Origin: Mycolicibacterium aubagnense
GTDB lineage: Bacteria > Actinomycetota > Actinomycetes > Mycobacteriales > Mycobacteriaceae
Reading direction: 5' to 3'
Length of the DNA stretch: 64,000 bases
NCBI RefSeq assembly: GCF_010730955.1
Contig: NZ_AP022577.1
Span: forward strand, 1,984,001 to 2,048,000
Of this stretch, positions 62,760 through 64,000 are shown piece by piece. The translations under genes were made by a program, and so were the position numbers. Under the pieces are notes generated by a model that worked only from the letters and a program-made list of their open reading frames with translations, had not been told where the DNA came from and made no database searches. How positions within the stretch are numbered: the stretch's first letter is position 1; each line of letters begins with the position of its first letter.

Positions 62760-64000
62760 TCCGGCTCACCGTATTCATCGAACCAATAGGCAAGCTTCCC
62801 GCGGCGGCTCACCGCGCGCAGCCTGCGCTCGGTGGCCTCCCGGGTGGTGCTGGTGCTGACGATCAGCAGCTCATCACCGGCTTCCAGTCGAGTGTCAGGC
62901 TGCGGCACGAAGGTATGGCCCTTGCGGATGATCAGGGTGATCACACTCGGGTCAGGCAGTCGCAGTTCCAGCACCGTCACGTTGTGCAGCCGCGACTGCG
63001 GCAACACAGTGAGAGTCAGCAGCTCGGCGTCGAGCACGTCGAGGGGCGCCGACTCCACCTGAAGCTCGCGGGTGATGTCCCGCCGGATGAGCCCGAGCCA
63101 GTGCGCGATCGGCTTCAGGCTGGGCCCCTGGACCAGCGTGAAAACCACGACCAGCACGAACACGATATTGAGCAGCCGGTGGCTGTCGGGGACGCCGGTG
63201 ACGATCGGGTAGGTGGCCAGCACGATCGGCACCGCACCGCGCAGCCCTGCCCACGACAGGAAGGCTTGTTCGCGCCATGGCACTCGAAAGCGGAGTAGCG
63301 ACAACACCACGGACAGCGGTCGGGCCAGCAGTAGCAAGACGAGACCGACGAGGACGGCCGGGATCAGGTCGTCACCGAGCTGGCTGGGCGTGACCAGCAG
63401 CCCGAGCAGGACGAACAGCCCGATCTGCGCCAGCCAGCCCAGCCCTTCGGCGAAGGATCGGGTGGCGGCCCGGTGCGGCAACCCGGAATTCGCCAGTACC
63501 AAGCCCGTCACGTACGCGGCGAGGAATCCGCTCGCGTGCGCCACTCCCGATGCGGAGAAGGCCACGGTACCCAGACCGAAGGTGGCCAGCGGGTACAAAC
63601 CCGACGCGGGTAGCGCGATCCGGCGCAGCGTGACGGCACCCAGGTAGCCGCACACCACGCCGATCCCGGCTCCGGCGAGCAGCTCATATACCAGGCTGAG
63701 CAGCGCCTCCCCTGCTTCGAAATGCAGCGGAACAGCGCTGAACATCAAGACCAGGATGACGGCCGGCGCGTCGTTCAGACCGGATTCGGCTTCCAGGAGA
63801 CCAGCCAGCCGCCGCGGCAGCGGCAGCACCCGAAGGACGGAAAACACCGCCGCTGCGTCGGTCGAGGAGACGATGGCGCCCAGCAGCAGCGCGAGCTGCC
63901 AGTGGACGCCGAGGAGCAGATGCGCTCCTGCCGCGGTGACCACGGTGCTGATGGCCACGCCCAGGGTGGCCATCACCGCCGCCGGGGCCAGGCTCTTTCG
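62756..64000 (-). CDS. Cation/proton antiporter with RCK_C domain, partial
   Basis: The C-terminal ~415 residues of a CPA1/NhaP2-like potassium/proton antiporter; the start lies right of the window. The frame reads through the right edge (KSLAPAAVMATLGVAISTVV). The transport core is seen in VSSTDAAAVFSVLRVLPLPR, ESGLNDAPAVILVLMFSAVP and SWAGLRGAVPIVLATYPIV. A TrkA-C/RCK_C domain near the C-terminus (TVLELRLPDPSVITLIIRKG, LEAGDELLIVSTSTTREATE) would gate by ligand. It converges on hypE with a four-base overlap. Confidence 0.88.
   Translation of the reverse strand, partial: RKSLAPAAVMATLGVAISTVVTAAGAHLLLGVHWQLALLLGAIVSSTDAAAVFSVLRVLPLPRRLAGLLEAESGLNDAPAVILVLMFSAVPLHFEAGEALLSLVYELLAGAGIGVVCGYLGAVTLRRIALPASGLYPLATFGLGTVAFSASGVAHASGFLAAYVTGLVLANSGLPHRAATRSFAEGLGWLAQIGLFVLLGLLVTPSQLGDDLIPAVLVGLVLLLLARPLSVVLSLLRFRVPWREQAFLSWAGLRGAVPIVLATYPIVTGVPDSHRLLNIVFVLVVVFTLVQGPSLKPIAHWLGLIRRDITRELQVESAPLDVLDAELLTLTVLPQSRLHNVTVLELRLPDPSVITLIIRKGHTFVPQPDTRLEAGDELLIVSTSTTREATERRLRAVSRRGKLAYWFDEYGEPD

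Overview
The window looks like a chromosomal segment of a Mycolicibacterium/Mycobacterium-type actinobacterium. It is GC-rich, it carries mycobacterial marker genes (whiB3, sigD with its anti-sigma factor, choD, guaB3, imuA'/imuB, acrA1), and their order recalls the M. tuberculosis Rv3389c to Rv3416 interval, interrupted by several insertions. Gene identities come from recognising sequence motifs and gene order by eye; no database search was run.

Bases 1 to about 12,060 are an accessory, decaying region. It holds a frameshifted DnaQ-type exonuclease/BRCT gene, a TetR regulator, two tandem ABC1/UbiB-like kinase genes (the second broken), a frameshifted cytochrome P450, a flavin monooxygenase broken at its N-terminus, intact DUF899 and SRPBCC genes, a broken and an intact DUF5994 gene on either side of a cold-shock gene, a small zinc-ribbon gene, and a MaoC-type dehydratase with one frameshift. 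The block 1631-7029 is bracketed by arrays of a short repeat (TTGCAT, a variable centre, then TGGCG) whose outermost copies are inverted.

Bases 12.9-25.6 kb begin with acrA1. A nitrogen-scavenging cluster follows: an ammonium transporter divergent from a glutamine-synthetase-like enzyme, the three GlxBCD/MgsABC subunits, an FAD amine oxidase and an M20 amidohydrolase. GlnR-like half-sites lie between the divergent genes. Then come a nucleoside hydrolase and the ohr/ohrR peroxide pair with a palindromic operator.

Bases 25.8-47.2 kb carry imuA'-imuB with an SOS box, a lipoprotein/S53 protease/zinc-ribbon membrane protein group, ctaD, a second related lipoprotein, guaA, a TetR/alkylsulfatase-type dioxygenase pair with a 26-base palindrome, a phosphoglucomutase-like gene followed by the stub of a GH65 gene, choD, guaB3, guaB2, a DUF5319-type gene, rsdA, sigD, a Rv3415c-like gene and whiB3.

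Bases 47.2-62.8 kb are a complete group 1h-like (high-affinity, H2-scavenging) [NiFe]-hydrogenase island. A nickel transporter and an accessory gene diverge from hypA-hypB, the structural genes hhyS-hhyL, a NifU/Rieske-like fusion, four accessory genes of unknown function (one a 39-residue membrane peptide), the maturation protease, hypC, hypF, a second hypC, hypD and hypE. Most neighbours overlap by 4 bases, so the set looks translationally coupled. The window ends inside a cation/proton antiporter gene.
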